DNA of 64,000 nt from an uncultured Christensenellaceae bacterium (lineage in GTDB: Bacteria > Bacillota > Clostridia > Christensenellales > UBA3700), in assembly GCA_944380305.1 (NCBI GenBank), contig CALWHF010000006.1, forward strand, positions 33,660-97,659, in the 5' to 3' direction. Position 1 is the stretch's first letter; each line of letters opens with the position of its first letter. The position numbers and the translations under genes were made by a program. Below are positions 24,261 through 33,680 of the stretch, in pieces. Under the pieces are notes generated by a model. It had not been told where the DNA came from. It ran no database searches and worked only from the letters and a program-made list of their open reading frames with translations.

Positions 24261-24755
24261 TCATCCGGCTATTTCTTCCGTTATCTCTGCGACGTACACG
24301 TCGTGATAATCTTTTTCGGGATACCATTTGCCGATATTGCTCTCGTCGACAAAACATTTTTCGTCGAGTGTCTGACGGTACATCTTTCTGCAGACGAGGG
24401 TCAGTGACGCCTCTTTGAAAACGGGTGCTCCGCCGACGGATTTTACGGTCAGACCGCTCTTTGCGAGCTTGTCTTCGTCTCTGCCCGAGACCTTTCCCAT
24501 ATATCCCAGCATCTTTTTGTATGAGTCGTCGAAGAAGGAGAGGGAGAATACATCCGCGTCGTCTACGAATTTTTTTGTGTATCTCTGCGGACGTATGAAC
24601 ACGAACGCTACTTTCTTTCCCCACAGGACTCCGAGTCCTCCCCAGGACGCGGTCATGGCGTTGGTTTTGCCGTTTTTGTCGGTAGCGGCGACGAGCATCC
24701 ACTTTTCGCCGATAAGGGAAAATACTCTCTTTTCGGTCATATCTGTTTTATCCAT
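24261..24755 (-). CDS. Flavin reductase-like (FMN-binding split-barrel) protein
   Basis: A 164-residue protein with the flavin-reductase fold: KWMLVAATDKNGKTNAMTASWGGLGVLWGKKVAFVFIRPQRYT (in pieces, residues 17-59) carries the Thr/Ser and Trp-Gly residues that contact FMN in this family, and the C-terminus is ESNIGKWYPEKDYHDVYVAEI. The start is ATG 24753-24755, because GGAGG lies 11 bases upstream on that strand; a start 17 codons earlier lacks a ribosome site. Monocistronic, own promoter and terminator. Electron partner unknown; a role in cytoplasmic redox handling is only an inference. Confidence 0.85.
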   Translation of the reverse strand: MDKTDMTEKRVFSLIGEKWMLVAATDKNGKTNAMTASWGGLGVLWGKKVAFVFIRPQRYTKKFVDDADVFSLSFFDDSYKKMLGYMGKVSGRDEDKLAKSGLTVKSVGGAPVFKEASLTLVCRKMYRQTLDEKCFVDESNIGKWYPEKDYHDVYVAEITEEIAG

Positions 24756-24777
24756 AGTTTTTTTACCTCCGCAAAAC

Positions 24778-24806
24778 ATTATATCGCGGTTTTGTGCAAA
24801 AAGCAA
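24778..24806 (-). promoter_or_regulatory. Promoter of the flavin-reductase-like gene
   Basis: Minus strand: TTGCTT (24801-24806), 17 bases, TATAAT (24778-24783). Confidence 0.6.
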
Positions 24807-24824
24807 GGCTCGCGGAATAACGTA

Positions 24825-24854
24825 TTGAAACCGTCGGCACGGTTATGGTATAAT
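24825..24854 (+). promoter_or_regulatory. Promoter of the secreted membrane protein gene at 24946
   Basis: TTGAAA (24825-24830), 18 bases, TATAAT (24849-24854), leaving an untranslated leader of about 85 bases. Confidence 0.7.
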
Positions 24855-24945
24855 GAAAAAAGAATTTACCGGGAAAAACGAAAAAACGAGGGACGAATGA
24901 AGTATAAGGGATAAAAGACGTTTATCTGAGAAGGAGGACGGAGCA

Positions 24946-26622
24946 ATGAAGAGAAAAATTTTCACGATCGCGGTTCTGACGGTCATACTGACTGTCGTGC
25001 TTTGCGCGATACCCGCGGCGTCTGCGAATTCGGCTCAGATGAGCTGGAGCGGCGTCAGCGGTACAGGCGCGCTCGTCGTGGGCGAAGACTGTCCTGTCAG
25101 AGTGAACGGCGAAAAGCTCGTGTTCGACATACCGCATTTTCCCGAAAGAAATTATTTCGGCAAAGACGGACTCGCGGAATACGGGGCGAAAGTCAGCGCG
25201 ACCTACGAGTTTGAAAATCCCGCGGATTACGACGTAACGGTAAGACTTGCGTTTCCGTTCGGGGTGTTGCCCGACTATGTGGACAGAGCCTGCGACGTGT
25301 CGTCGGATTACGCCGTGACCGCAGACGGGAAGGTCGTGGAAAAGAAGGTCAGGTATACGTTTACGAAAAGCAACTGGAGCGGCGATTTCGACGCAAAGAA
25401 GTCTGTCGCGTTGCTCGAAGACGAGAAGACGTCGGCGGGCTGGGCAGACGGCAACTGCACCGTGGTTCTGTACGAATACAAATTCTCCGACGCGAAAAAC
25501 AACGTGATAAGCGCGTTCGTTGAGTCCTCAAACAACGGCAAGTCCGACTTCTTCGGCGATTTCACATATTACAGCTCGTCCTCTTCGAGGAGAATGTACG
25601 GGCGCGAAATAACCAACGGCACGGTATTTTCGTTTTATCTGATCTTTTCGGGAGAAGAACCCGAGTTTTCGCTGCACGCAGAGGTCGGCTCCAAGGAGAT
25701 CTCGTGCAATATCGAAAAGGTCGGGGAGACCCGCATGACGCTCGAGGAATACGCCGAAAAGACATATCCTTTCGAAAACGACGGCAGCGAGAGTTCGCAT
25801 ACGGACTGGTTCAACCTGGTGGCGAACGCGGTATATGCGGGAGAATACGGCGTAAACGGCTTGTTCGGGCAGAATACCGTGCGATTCCTCGAAGACAACG
25901 TGCTTTACTGGTACGAATACGAGCTGACCGTGCCCGCGGGAGCAAAGGTCACCAATACCGTGACCGCTCCGCTGTTCCCGTCGAGGAACGACGGCTACGA
26001 GCCGAGCGTGTTCACATACGACTATCTGCTGTCGCCCGCAAAGGCGTGGGCGTCGTTCGGCACTCTTGACGTCGAAGTGAATATGCCGTATTATCTGCTC
26101 GACGCCGAAAAACTCGGTTTCGAAAAGACCGAGAACGGATATAAGGCGCATTTCGACTCGTTGCCTGACGGCGAGCTGTCTTTCAGGGCAAGCGAGAGCG
26201 CGCAACCCGAAAAGAGAAACCCGTACGCCGCCATGACGCTGCTGATCGTGCTGAGCGTGCTCATTCTCGCGCTGGGGGTAGCGGGCATCGTCGTAATAAT
26301 CGTGCTTGCGGCGACGGGGGCGCAAAGGAAGAACTTCCGCGAGACCGATCCCGAAAGAAAGCGCAGGAACACTCTCGAGGCGGGTGCAACGGGCTTCATA
26401 TCGTCGGTCGCATACGCACTCGCGTTGTCTTTGCCTCCTGTGGCGGTATCCACTCAGTCTCTCGACTCCGGCGGGATCATAGCCCTCGCAGCGTCTTTCG
26501 TACTGATAGCGGCGGCGGTGTTCGCACTGTCGGTCAAACTCCTTTTCGTGAAGGAAGAGCCGAGAGATCGCAAGAATGAGGACGAAGAACAATGCGGAGA
26601 GGGACGCGAAGAAGAGAAATGA
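24946..26622 (+). CDS. Exported protein with C-terminal membrane anchor, unknown function
   Basis: A 558-residue protein. It has a cleavable signal peptide (MKRKIFTIAVLTVILTVVLCAIPAASA), then about 400 extracellular residues of beta-rich character (repeated Tyr/Phe-Glu-Val strands). Two or more membrane segments follow near the C-terminus (MTLLIVLSVLILALGVAGIV at about 427, then IIALAASFVLIAAAVFALSV), with a highly charged tail (RKNEDEEQCGEGREEEK). The ectodomain has the flavour of proteins with a DUF4424/YkwD-like unknown fold, but I cannot assign a family. The ATG follows GAGAAGGAGGACGGAGCA. Monocistronic, ended by a hairpin at 26705. Confidence 0.8.
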   Translation: MKRKIFTIAVLTVILTVVLCAIPAASANSAQMSWSGVSGTGALVVGEDCPVRVNGEKLVFDIPHFPERNYFGKDGLAEYGAKVSATYEFENPADYDVTVRLAFPFGVLPDYVDRACDVSSDYAVTADGKVVEKKVRYTFTKSNWSGDFDAKKSVALLEDEKTSAGWADGNCTVVLYEYKFSDAKNNVISAFVESSNNGKSDFFGDFTYYSSSSSRRMYGREITNGTVFSFYLIFSGEEPEFSLHAEVGSKEISCNIEKVGETRMTLEEYAEKTYPFENDGSESSHTDWFNLVANAVYAGEYGVNGLFGQNTVRFLEDNVLYWYEYELTVPAGAKVTNTVTAPLFPSRNDGYEPSVFTYDYLLSPAKAWASFGTLDVEVNMPYYLLDAEKLGFEKTENGYKAHFDSLPDGELSFRASESAQPEKRNPYAAMTLLIVLSVLILALGVAGIVVIIVLAATGAQRKNFRETDPERKRRNTLEAGATGFISSVAYALALSLPPVAVSTQSLDSGGIIALAASFVLIAAAVFALSVKLLFVKEEPRDRKNEDEEQCGEGREEEK

Positions 26623-26704
26623 GGTAAAAGACACAAAAAACGCAAATTTGCTGCATAACGGCGTTTAACCGTTTTATCCATAAAAAAATACGATTAGTCG
26701 ATAC

Positions 26705-26731
26705 GGCGGGGCTTACGGGTCCCGCCTTTTT
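26705..26731 (+). terminator. Terminator after the secreted membrane protein
   Basis: Stem GGCGGG (26705-26710) / CCCGCC (26721-26726), ten-base loop, then five T. Confidence 0.7.
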
Positions 26732-26956
26732 CGGATATAACGTACCTTTTTTCCGTGCGGGATACAGAGTAAAAAACGCTTATGACTGTTGCGCGGACGG
26801 CGGTGATGTGATATATTCAAGTATGTAATTCGAAAATTTTATTTGCGTTTCTGCGGAAAAGGCACGGACAGGTATCAAAACCGCGAAAATGTAAATAAAA
26901 GAAACATCACGGGTAAAACGGCATAGATTGTAAAGCAAGCCGTTTTCGGAGGGAAC
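26732..26956 (+). promoter_or_regulatory. Upstream region of the GlmU-like gene: weak promoter and a ribosome-site-adjacent inverted repeat
   Basis: The 334 bases between the two genes hold no coding sequence. After the terminator there is a possible promoter, TTGCGC (26789-26794), 17 bases, TATATT (26812-26817). An 8-bp perfect inverted repeat, AAAACGGC (26915-26922) / GCCGTTTT (26939-26946), ends one base before the CGGAGGG ribosome site and could be an RNA switch or a weak terminator. Confidence 0.4.
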
Positions 26957-27565
26957 ATGAAATTAATAGACGAAAAGACAACGTACATTTCGCCTGAGGC
27001 GAAAATCGCAGAGACCGCGGTGATCTATCCCAACAATACCATTCTCGGGGATACGGTCATAGGAGAGAACGCCGTGATCATGCCCAACTGCATAATCGAC
27101 GGATGCAGGATCGGAGACAACGTAAAGATCACTGCCAGCGTCATGGAAGGCGCGACGATCGCGGACGGTACTACCGTGGGTCCGTTCGCATATCTGCGCA
27201 AGGGGTCGGACGTGGGCAAGGAATGCCGCGTGGGCGATTTCGTGGAGATCAAGAACGCCAGGATAGGCAACGGAACCAAGGTCGCGCATCTGACGTATGT
27301 CGGTGACTGCGAGCTCGGCGAGAAATGCAATATCGGTTGCGGAGTGGTATTCGTGAACTACGACGGCAAGAACAAGCACCGCACAAAAGTGGGGGATCAT
27401 TGCTTTATCGGCAGCAATTGCAACGTGATAGCTCCCGTGGACATTGCGGACGGCAGTTACATCGCGGCGGGCACCACGGTAACGGAAAGCACGCCCAAGG
27501 ACAGCCTCGTCGTAGGCAGAGCGCGTCAGGTAGTAAAGGAAGGACGCGGAAAAGGAAGATTCTGA
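26957..27565 (+). CDS. Stand-alone GlmU-type acetyltransferase (left-handed beta-helix) domain
   Basis: A 202-residue hexapeptide-repeat protein matching only the C-terminal half of GlmU, which acetylates glucosamine 1-phosphate. Landmarks are GPFAYLRKGSDVG, VGDFVEIKNARIGNGTKVAHLTYVGD with the presumed catalytic His, the NYDGKNKHRTKVGDHCFIGS segment, and AGTTVTESTP. There is no N-terminal uridylyltransferase half (usual GlmU is about 450 residues), and the ATG has its own ribosome site (GGAGGGAAC), so it is not a truncation artefact of start choice. glmM follows 13 bases later, which supports a role in UDP-GlcNAc synthesis; the pyrophosphorylase half must be elsewhere. Confidence 0.85.
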   Translation: MKLIDEKTTYISPEAKIAETAVIYPNNTILGDTVIGENAVIMPNCIIDGCRIGDNVKITASVMEGATIADGTTVGPFAYLRKGSDVGKECRVGDFVEIKNARIGNGTKVAHLTYVGDCELGEKCNIGCGVVFVNYDGKNKHRTKVGDHCFIGSNCNVIAPVDIADGSYIAAGTTVTESTPKDSLVVGRARQVVKEGRGKGRF

Positions 27566-27578
27566 GAGGTAGAAAGAT

Positions 27579-28880
27579 ATGTATTTCGGAACGGACGGTA
27601 TAAGAGGCGTAGCCAACGTAGAGCTGACTTGTTCGCTCGCGCTGAGCGCGGGAAACGCGCTGGCGAGCCTTAAGAAGAATTGCAGAGTACTGATAGGCAT
27701 GGATACCCGCGTGTCGGGCGATATGCTTTTGCACGCGGTCGCAACGGGCGTCATGCAGGGAGGCGGAGACGTGCTCGACGTGGGCGTCATGCCTACCGCG
27801 GGAATAGCTTATCTGACCCGTTACTACAAGGCGGATTACGGCGTGGTCATAAGCGCGTCGCATAATCCTGCCGAATACAACGGCATCAAGGTTTTCGACT
27901 CCGAAGGCTACAAACTCGGAGACAAGCGCGAAAGGGATCTCGAGCAGAGAATGGCACAGCCGCACGTCGCAAAGTCGATCGCGACGGGTAAGTATATATT
28001 CATGCACGACGCGGCGGCCGATTACGTCAGATTCCTCGCGACGCAGATAGAAGGACTGAAAGGACTCAGGGTGCTCGTGGATTGCTCCAACGGGGCGGCA
28101 GGCAGGGTCGCAAAGAGCGTGTTCGAACAGGTCGGCGCGAGCGTAGTTGTCATCAATACGTCTAATGCAGGCATCGACATCAACGAAAACGTAGGCGCGC
28201 TGTATGCCTCGAACCTCTCGGACAAAGTCAGGGACGGCGGTTTCGACGTGGGATTCGCCTACGACGGCGACGCGGACAGACTCATCGCCGTGGACGAGAA
28301 CGGGAACGTCGTGGACGGCGACCATCTTCTGTACGTTCTCGCATGCGACGCAAAGAAGAAAGGCACTCTCGATACGGGGTCGGTCGTGGGTACGCACCAT
28401 ACCAACATGGGCGTGCAGGAGGCACTCGAAAAGCACGGCATAAAGCTGGTAAGAGCGGATATAGGCGACAAATATGTTCTCGAACAGATGCTCAAGGACG
28501 GTTCTCCTCTCGGAGCCGAGCAGTCCGGGCATATAATTCTCGGCAAGCGCACAACGACGGGAGACGGTATACTCGCATCGCTCGTGATAGCGCAGATAAT
28601 CGCGGATTCGGGAAAGACGCTTTCGCAGCTCGATGATGCAGAAGGTTACGCTCAGGCGAACATCAACGTACCCGTTTCGGATAAGCTGAGGATAATCAAC
28701 AGCGAGGCGGTGGCGGCTGAAGTAGGCAAAGTCTACGAGCAGTTGAAAGGACAGGGCAGGGTGCTTTTGCGCGCTTCGGGCACAGAGCCGAAGATAAGGA
28801 TAATGGTCGAGTGCAAGAGTGCAGGAAAGGCTAAAACCCTGGCAAAACACCTCGAAAGCGTACTGAAAAGTTTAAGGTAA
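27579..28880 (+). CDS. glmM: Phosphoglucosamine mutase
   Basis: Interconverts glucosamine 6-phosphate and glucosamine 1-phosphate on the way to UDP-GlcNAc and peptidoglycan. The 433 residues show the four-domain hexose-phosphate mutase layout: start YFGTDGIRGVAN, phosphoserine loop ISASHNPAEYNG (S94), metal loop AYDGDADRLIAVD, sugar-binding segment GAEQSGHIILG and phosphate-binding RASGTEPKIRIMVE. Its product is the substrate of the acetyltransferase encoded just upstream, so the pair makes consecutive steps. The ribosome site is GAGAGGTAGAAAGAT. Confidence 0.95.
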   Translation: MYFGTDGIRGVANVELTCSLALSAGNALASLKKNCRVLIGMDTRVSGDMLLHAVATGVMQGGGDVLDVGVMPTAGIAYLTRYYKADYGVVISASHNPAEYNGIKVFDSEGYKLGDKRERDLEQRMAQPHVAKSIATGKYIFMHDAAADYVRFLATQIEGLKGLRVLVDCSNGAAGRVAKSVFEQVGASVVVINTSNAGIDINENVGALYASNLSDKVRDGGFDVGFAYDGDADRLIAVDENGNVVDGDHLLYVLACDAKKKGTLDTGSVVGTHHTNMGVQEALEKHGIKLVRADIGDKYVLEQMLKDGSPLGAEQSGHIILGKRTTTGDGILASLVIAQIIADSGKTLSQLDDAEGYAQANINVPVSDKLRIINSEAVAAEVGKVYEQLKGQGRVLLRASGTEPKIRIMVECKSAGKAKTLAKHLESVLKSLR

Positions 28881-28912
28881 TTTTAATTTTACAAAAATTT
28901 TACATTATTTTA

Positions 28913-28941
28913 TTGAAATACAAAATTATAGGTGGTAAAAT
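28913..28941 (+). promoter_or_regulatory. Promoter of the large lipoprotein gene
   Basis: TTGAAA (28913-28918), 17 bases, TAAAAT (28936-28941), in a strongly AT-rich stretch; leader about 50 bases. Confidence 0.7.
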
Positions 28942-29000
28942 CTTATTGATAGGGGTTATACTGCCTATATTTTATTATATAGAAATGTGGAGGTTTGGTT

Positions 29001-32000
29001 ATGAGAAAGAACAGATTTCTGATTCTTGTCGCTCTCGTTCTCGTCTGCGCTCTGTTTGCCGTTACCGTCATCGGCTGTAACGACAAAACTGCTCAGCCCG
29101 GCAACGACACCGATGCGGTCGTACCCGGCGGCGATACGGGAGAGAACGAAGGCAACGAAGAAACGGGAGAGGTCGACAATCCCAGCGCGGGAGGCGGCTG
29201 GTCGCAAGGCGGCGGCAGCTCTTCTTCCGAAGGTAAGACGTTTGTCATGAACAACGTCGACGCGTACATAAATTTCGAGGTCAAGGCTGACAGCGCGGAC
29301 GACATCGTCGTCACCGACGGCAATGACAACGCGATCAACGTCGACATCAAGGGCGGCAACGGCGTTTACACCGTATGGGCACCCAACGGCGGTTACACGA
29401 AGGGTAACATTTACAAGATTAAACTTTCGGGCAATGCGACTTTCGTCAACTACGACGAAGACGTGAGAGTCGTCAAATTCTCCATTGCCAACACTGCTAA
29501 CAACATCAAACTCAATGCGGGTCTTCTGACCTATCCCGAGAGCGCGATCCTCGACAAGCAGGGCATGCTCGACAGCGAGAAGACCGATGCGGAAGGCGTT
29601 ACGACCGGTCAGATGGTCCTTCAGATCAATTCCGCAAACGCACTCGAAAAGGGCACCGTCTTCCTCGTACAGATGAACGACGGCAGTCAGGCTGCTTACA
29701 AGGTAGTCTCTTCGTCCGTTTCGGGTATGCAGACCGGCAACTGCCTCGTCAACTACGTCAAGCCCGATCTCAGCGAGATATTCGAGGAGTTCGAGTACAG
29801 CGGCACCAGCAAGATGACCGAGGACAGCAACGTCGATTTCGACTATATGGACGGCAAGGAGACTCTTGACAACAGCGAGCTCGCAATGAGCATCGTTTCG
29901 ATTTTCGGCTCTGCTCCCGAATTCAACGTTTCCACTCCTAAATTCGAAGACGGCAAGGTCATCGTAGACATCACGATCACGATCCCCAACGTCGTTACCG
30001 TCGAGGGATACGCGTCCAGCAACCTCGTGATCACCGTGCACAACGAGATCGAGGTCGAGGCTAACGCAAACATCAACAAGGAGACCGTGGCGGAAGCGTT
30101 CTCGCTCAGCGCGGTCGTCAGAAACGACATCACCACGACCGTTTCGCTCGGCGCGAACGGCGGTTATACCGGCTCGGTCAACGTACCCGAGCTGATGGAT
30201 AAGCTCATCACTCTCGCAAACGAGAGCAGAGACGACGCTACCGCGATCCCGCTGCTCAAGTGGACCGTTCCCATCGCTAACGGCGTTGCGTCCATCACCT
30301 ATGACGCGGATCTCGTGTTCAGATTCAGCGTGGCGGGCGACATCAATGCGGCGGCACACGCTCAGCTCGACTACGAAGTCGGTGTCATGTACACCAAGGC
30401 GGACGGCATCGACGCTTACGCGAACGAGCTTGAGGGCAACGGTTTCGACAGCGTCAACGTGAACCTCGGCGGTCAGGCAGAACTCAAAGTCGGTCTCAGA
30501 CAGTCGCTCGGATTTGACGTTCTCGCGGGCGTTCTCGGCATCGGTATCGAGGCTGAAATAGGCAATTACAACAGACTGTACGGTTACGGAGAATCCTCCA
30601 ACCTCATCGACGAGGCAGACAATTACTTTGTCGGCGGCGTCTATTTCGAGGGCGGTTTCTATTACGACGTAGACCTCAATTACGGCATCAAGATAGGCAG
30701 CCTGCTCAATCTCGCTGACAAAGCGGACATCGTGAGCGGTGAGATCAAGGGTTACGAGGCGGGCAACAGATACCTCGTCCTCGGCGTCGGTGCGACGGTA
30801 GAGAAGTATTCGCTGACCGCGCTCAACACCAACGTGCCTTCTATCTACTACAAGAACATGTACGACCTGGTCACCAAGTCCAGATACACCGAGGTCGCTG
30901 CCGCTGAAGAATTCAACTTCACCAGTGCGAGTGCGGATCTCGTCATCGAAAACAACGTGATCAAGGTTGGCAAGACCATTGCGGAGACCGACGTCGTTGC
31001 GACCTATGCGGCAAACAACGATCTCAGCGTACTCGTCAAATACGACTTCTCGCTCAGCAAGCCCGTTCTCGAAAACGATACGATCGTTCTCAGCAAGGGT
31101 GCTTACTCCAAGGCTGACGCTACCGTGACGTTCGGCGTCAGATATGACGGCTTTGTCAGCGGTGCGGCAAGCGTTACCAGCGCGACCGAAGGCGTTGACC
31201 TCAGCGTGGTTTCCACCGACGGCAACAAGGCGACCGTATCCGTTCCCGTCAAGCAGCTGCTCGTTCTCAGCAACGGCATCAACGAGATCGACATGGTCGT
31301 GGACGGCAATGACCTGACTCTCAACGTGGACGTACAGGGCAAGGTTGTCTGGAATCAGTTTGCTAACGGCAACGAATACAGCATCTTCACCGCAGATCAG
31401 ATACTCGACATGATCGACAGCAAGGCGTCTTTCGACGGCGTTGTTCTGACGATCACCGACAATATCGACATGAAGGGCGCGGAGATAGCTCCGATCACCA
31501 CCTTCAACGGCGTTCTCCAGGGTAACGGAAAGACGATCTCCAACTACACCGTAAACGCTTTCGCGGGTGAGAATGCGGGCTTCGTCGGCACCAACAACGG
31601 CACGATCGACAACATCGTATTCGCGGGCGACGTCAATGTGGCTCTCGAGGCGACCACCGGTAAGGATTACGCGGTTGCGGGTATAGCGGCTGTCAACAAG
31701 GGCACCGTCAGCAACTGCAAGTACGTCGGCGACGTCAACGTATATTCGTACGGTCTCGCGGCATTCGTAGACTTCGACGTAGCGGCTGTTACCGCTGTCA
31801 ACGAAGGCACGCTGACCGCAAACGGCGCGGCTGAAGAGCTGACGACCGTCAAAGTCACCGTCAAGTTCGACCTCGCAAACGTCTCCGTGAACATAGGCGA
31901 TACGACCTCCACGAGCAACGACATCGCTACCGTGGTCAAGGCGATCTCCTGTGAGAAGGGTGTCAAGGACGTACCTGTCGTAACCAAACACAATGTGAAA

Positions 32001-32003
32001 TAA
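29001..32003 (+). CDS. Large lipoprotein with C-terminal GLUG-like repeat region
   Basis: A 1000-residue surface lipoprotein: signal peptide with lipobox VIGC, then a Gly/Asn/Glu-rich low-complexity linker (about residues 28-80), then a long beta-rich body. The end, from about residue 800, has the pattern of GLUG-type right-handed repeat domains (TADQILDMIDS, TITDNIDMKGAEIAPI, FNGVLQGNGKTISNYTV, AGFVGTNNGTIDNIVF, AGIAAVNKGTVSNC). Such domains occur in adhesins and surface proteases of gut bacteria. I chose ATG 29001, because GGAGG is at 28989. Codon use is highly biased (GAC, AAC, GTC, AAG), suggesting strong expression. No catalytic motif was recognised. Confidence 0.8.
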   Translation: MRKNRFLILVALVLVCALFAVTVIGCNDKTAQPGNDTDAVVPGGDTGENEGNEETGEVDNPSAGGGWSQGGGSSSSEGKTFVMNNVDAYINFEVKADSADDIVVTDGNDNAINVDIKGGNGVYTVWAPNGGYTKGNIYKIKLSGNATFVNYDEDVRVVKFSIANTANNIKLNAGLLTYPESAILDKQGMLDSEKTDAEGVTTGQMVLQINSANALEKGTVFLVQMNDGSQAAYKVVSSSVSGMQTGNCLVNYVKPDLSEIFEEFEYSGTSKMTEDSNVDFDYMDGKETLDNSELAMSIVSIFGSAPEFNVSTPKFEDGKVIVDITITIPNVVTVEGYASSNLVITVHNEIEVEANANINKETVAEAFSLSAVVRNDITTTVSLGANGGYTGSVNVPELMDKLITLANESRDDATAIPLLKWTVPIANGVASITYDADLVFRFSVAGDINAAAHAQLDYEVGVMYTKADGIDAYANELEGNGFDSVNVNLGGQAELKVGLRQSLGFDVLAGVLGIGIEAEIGNYNRLYGYGESSNLIDEADNYFVGGVYFEGGFYYDVDLNYGIKIGSLLNLADKADIVSGEIKGYEAGNRYLVLGVGATVEKYSLTALNTNVPSIYYKNMYDLVTKSRYTEVAAAEEFNFTSASADLVIENNVIKVGKTIAETDVVATYAANNDLSVLVKYDFSLSKPVLENDTIVLSKGAYSKADATVTFGVRYDGFVSGAASVTSATEGVDLSVVSTDGNKATVSVPVKQLLVLSNGINEIDMVVDGNDLTLNVDVQGKVVWNQFANGNEYSIFTADQILDMIDSKASFDGVVLTITDNIDMKGAEIAPITTFNGVLQGNGKTISNYTVNAFAGENAGFVGTNNGTIDNIVFAGDVNVALEATTGKDYAVAGIAAVNKGTVSNCKYVGDVNVYSYGLAAFVDFDVAAVTAVNEGTLTANGAAEELTTVKVTVKFDLANVSVNIGDTTSTSNDIATVVKAISCEKGVKDVPVVTKHNVK

Positions 32004-32022
32004 TCGGGACTTTCCGGTAAAA

Positions 32023-32055
32023 ACGGGGCAGTCGAAAGGCTGTCCCGTATTTTTT
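32023..32055 (+). terminator. Terminator after the large lipoprotein
   Basis: A 9-bp stem, ACGGGGCAG (32023-32031) / CTGTCCCGT (32040-32048), with one G-U pair, followed by A and six T. Confidence 0.9.
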
Positions 32056-32086
32056 ACGCCGTTACACACATTTTGTGCCGTGAAAA

Positions 32087-32115
32087 TTGACTGAAAGGAA
32101 TAAATAAATTATAAT
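32087..32115 (+). promoter_or_regulatory. Promoter of the lipase-like lipoprotein gene
   Basis: TTGACT (32087-32092), 17 bases, TATAAT (32110-32115). Confidence 0.8.
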
Positions 32116-32142
32116 AAAATAAACAAACGTGCGGAGAAATTT

Positions 32143-33321
32143 ATGAAAAAGGTTTTGATTTTGACTATTTGTTTCGTGCTTATCGTATCTTCGCTTACGC
32201 TTGCGGTGGCATGCGACAACAACGATAAAGCAGGTTCGGTCAGAGAAGTGGATATGTCTTTGCGCACAGATACGAAGTACGGGCTTTATTGGTACGGCGA
32301 CAGCGGTGAGCTCGACGATGCTGTGATCTCTGCCGAGAACCTGCCGACGCAATACTACGATCCGTCCAAGCCGACGCTGATATATTCCCACGGCTGGAAA
32401 CCCGCAGGCGAAGACAAAGAAACGCTGTCGACTCTCGCCAAGACCTATTCCAAGACCGGAGGGGATTCGGGCAACGTCAATTACGTCAAGGAGCTCAAGG
32501 AGCTGGGCTATAACGTGGCTTTCTGGGACTGGCATGACTACGCTAAAGATCTCGATATGTTGCATAATGAGATATGGGTCGTGAGATCGGCAGAGAATAT
32601 CGAAGATAAAGACAGCAATTACTATGCGGCGGTATCCGCTCTCGACGGGAGATCGTTTGCGGGCGAACTCGTCAGATCGATGTGTGCCGTAATGAAAGAC
32701 GCGACCGATCAGGAGGTCGTATTGGTCGGTCATTCTTTCGGCGGTCAGATGGTTACCGCGGCGGCATATACTTTGTATAAACTGGCGGAAGAAGGAGTGA
32801 TTACCAATAAAAACATCCTTCCCGACAGGGTCTCTCTTGCAGATCCCTATATGACAGGCGTCAATATGTCGGGACAGATGGACATGCTCGAAGAAAGCAT
32901 ATCGAGTCAGCCCGTTGCGAAAAAGGCTGCCGATTCGTTCGAATATGTAAATTCGCAGGGTGCGGTCATTGACTTCAACGGTGCGATGAATACCATAACA
33001 TACAACGCGTACGAGGGGATTACGGGCATAAAGGATAAAGAACTGCGTGCACAGGTCACCGAAAAGATCAAGAACAATACTGTTTATATACTGCAAAAAT
33101 GTCTGACGAGAGCATACGGCGGTATGGGAGACGTCCACAACGTGTCTCGCGATTATGTCCTGACCTGCTTTATAGAGGGAAAGAAAGGCAATATTACCGC
33201 AGTCCCCAACGTCTCTATGACGGCGAGTGAGCTCAAGGCTTACGTCGGCAGACAATTCGATCTTAACGGCGAAGGTTTCCTTATAGAGGAATATTCGGCG
33301 ACCGAAGTCGTTGCCGATTGA
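32143..33321 (+). CDS. Lipase-like alpha/beta hydrolase lipoprotein
   Basis: A 392-residue surface protein with signal peptide and lipobox AVAC. The hydrolase fold is shown by the oxyanion-side segment LIYSHGWKP and the nucleophile elbow VGHSFGGQM (S198). The catalytic Asp is probably in LADPYMTG and the His near GDVHNVSRDYV, as in pancreatic-type lipases. The substrate may be a lipid or an acyl ester in the gut; the family assignment is at the level of lipase class 3/pancreatic-like fold. Monocistronic with its own promoter and a very strong terminator. Confidence 0.8.
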   Translation: MKKVLILTICFVLIVSSLTLAVACDNNDKAGSVREVDMSLRTDTKYGLYWYGDSGELDDAVISAENLPTQYYDPSKPTLIYSHGWKPAGEDKETLSTLAKTYSKTGGDSGNVNYVKELKELGYNVAFWDWHDYAKDLDMLHNEIWVVRSAENIEDKDSNYYAAVSALDGRSFAGELVRSMCAVMKDATDQEVVLVGHSFGGQMVTAAAYTLYKLAEEGVITNKNILPDRVSLADPYMTGVNMSGQMDMLEESISSQPVAKKAADSFEYVNSQGAVIDFNGAMNTITYNAYEGITGIKDKELRAQVTEKIKNNTVYILQKCLTRAYGGMGDVHNVSRDYVLTCFIEGKKGNITAVPNVSMTASELKAYVGRQFDLNGEGFLIEEYSATEVVAD

Positions 33322-33352
33322 CGTCTGTTTGCAGCTATTCAATAAAGATATG

Positions 33353-33384
33353 AGACGTCCGCGTTTTCGCGGACGTCTTTTTTA
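33353..33384 (+). terminator. Very strong terminator after the lipase-like gene
   Basis: An 11-bp perfect stem AGACGTCCGCG (33353-33363) / CGCGGACGTCT (33368-33378), four-base loop, six T. Confidence 0.94.
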
Positions 33385-33680
33385 TCCGAAAGCGAGGATC
33401 GTAAACCGTCGCCAGATATACGACGCGGTCATAATGCGGGTAAATATTTATAGAAAAAGACGGTGTCTAGCAAAACCTTCGCCAATTTCGGGGGAGAGGA
33501 GTCAGCATCGCATTCTGAGCCTGCTCGGGACGATCTGAGGACAAACCGCCGTGCGGACGAATGCGACGCTTTGACGATGCGATTTCGTCTTATTCGGCGT
33601 CTGGCGGCGTTTACGCGCGTGCGCGGGCGCGTGCAGATGACCTGTTTGATTGCGAATACATGAATAATATCGCGCATAAT

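Noticed and set aside
28965..32069. A 1034-residue open frame on the minus strand opposite the large lipoprotein
   Set aside because: It mirrors the strong codon bias of the plus-strand gene, has no ribosome site or family match, and the plus frame has a signal peptide and promoter.
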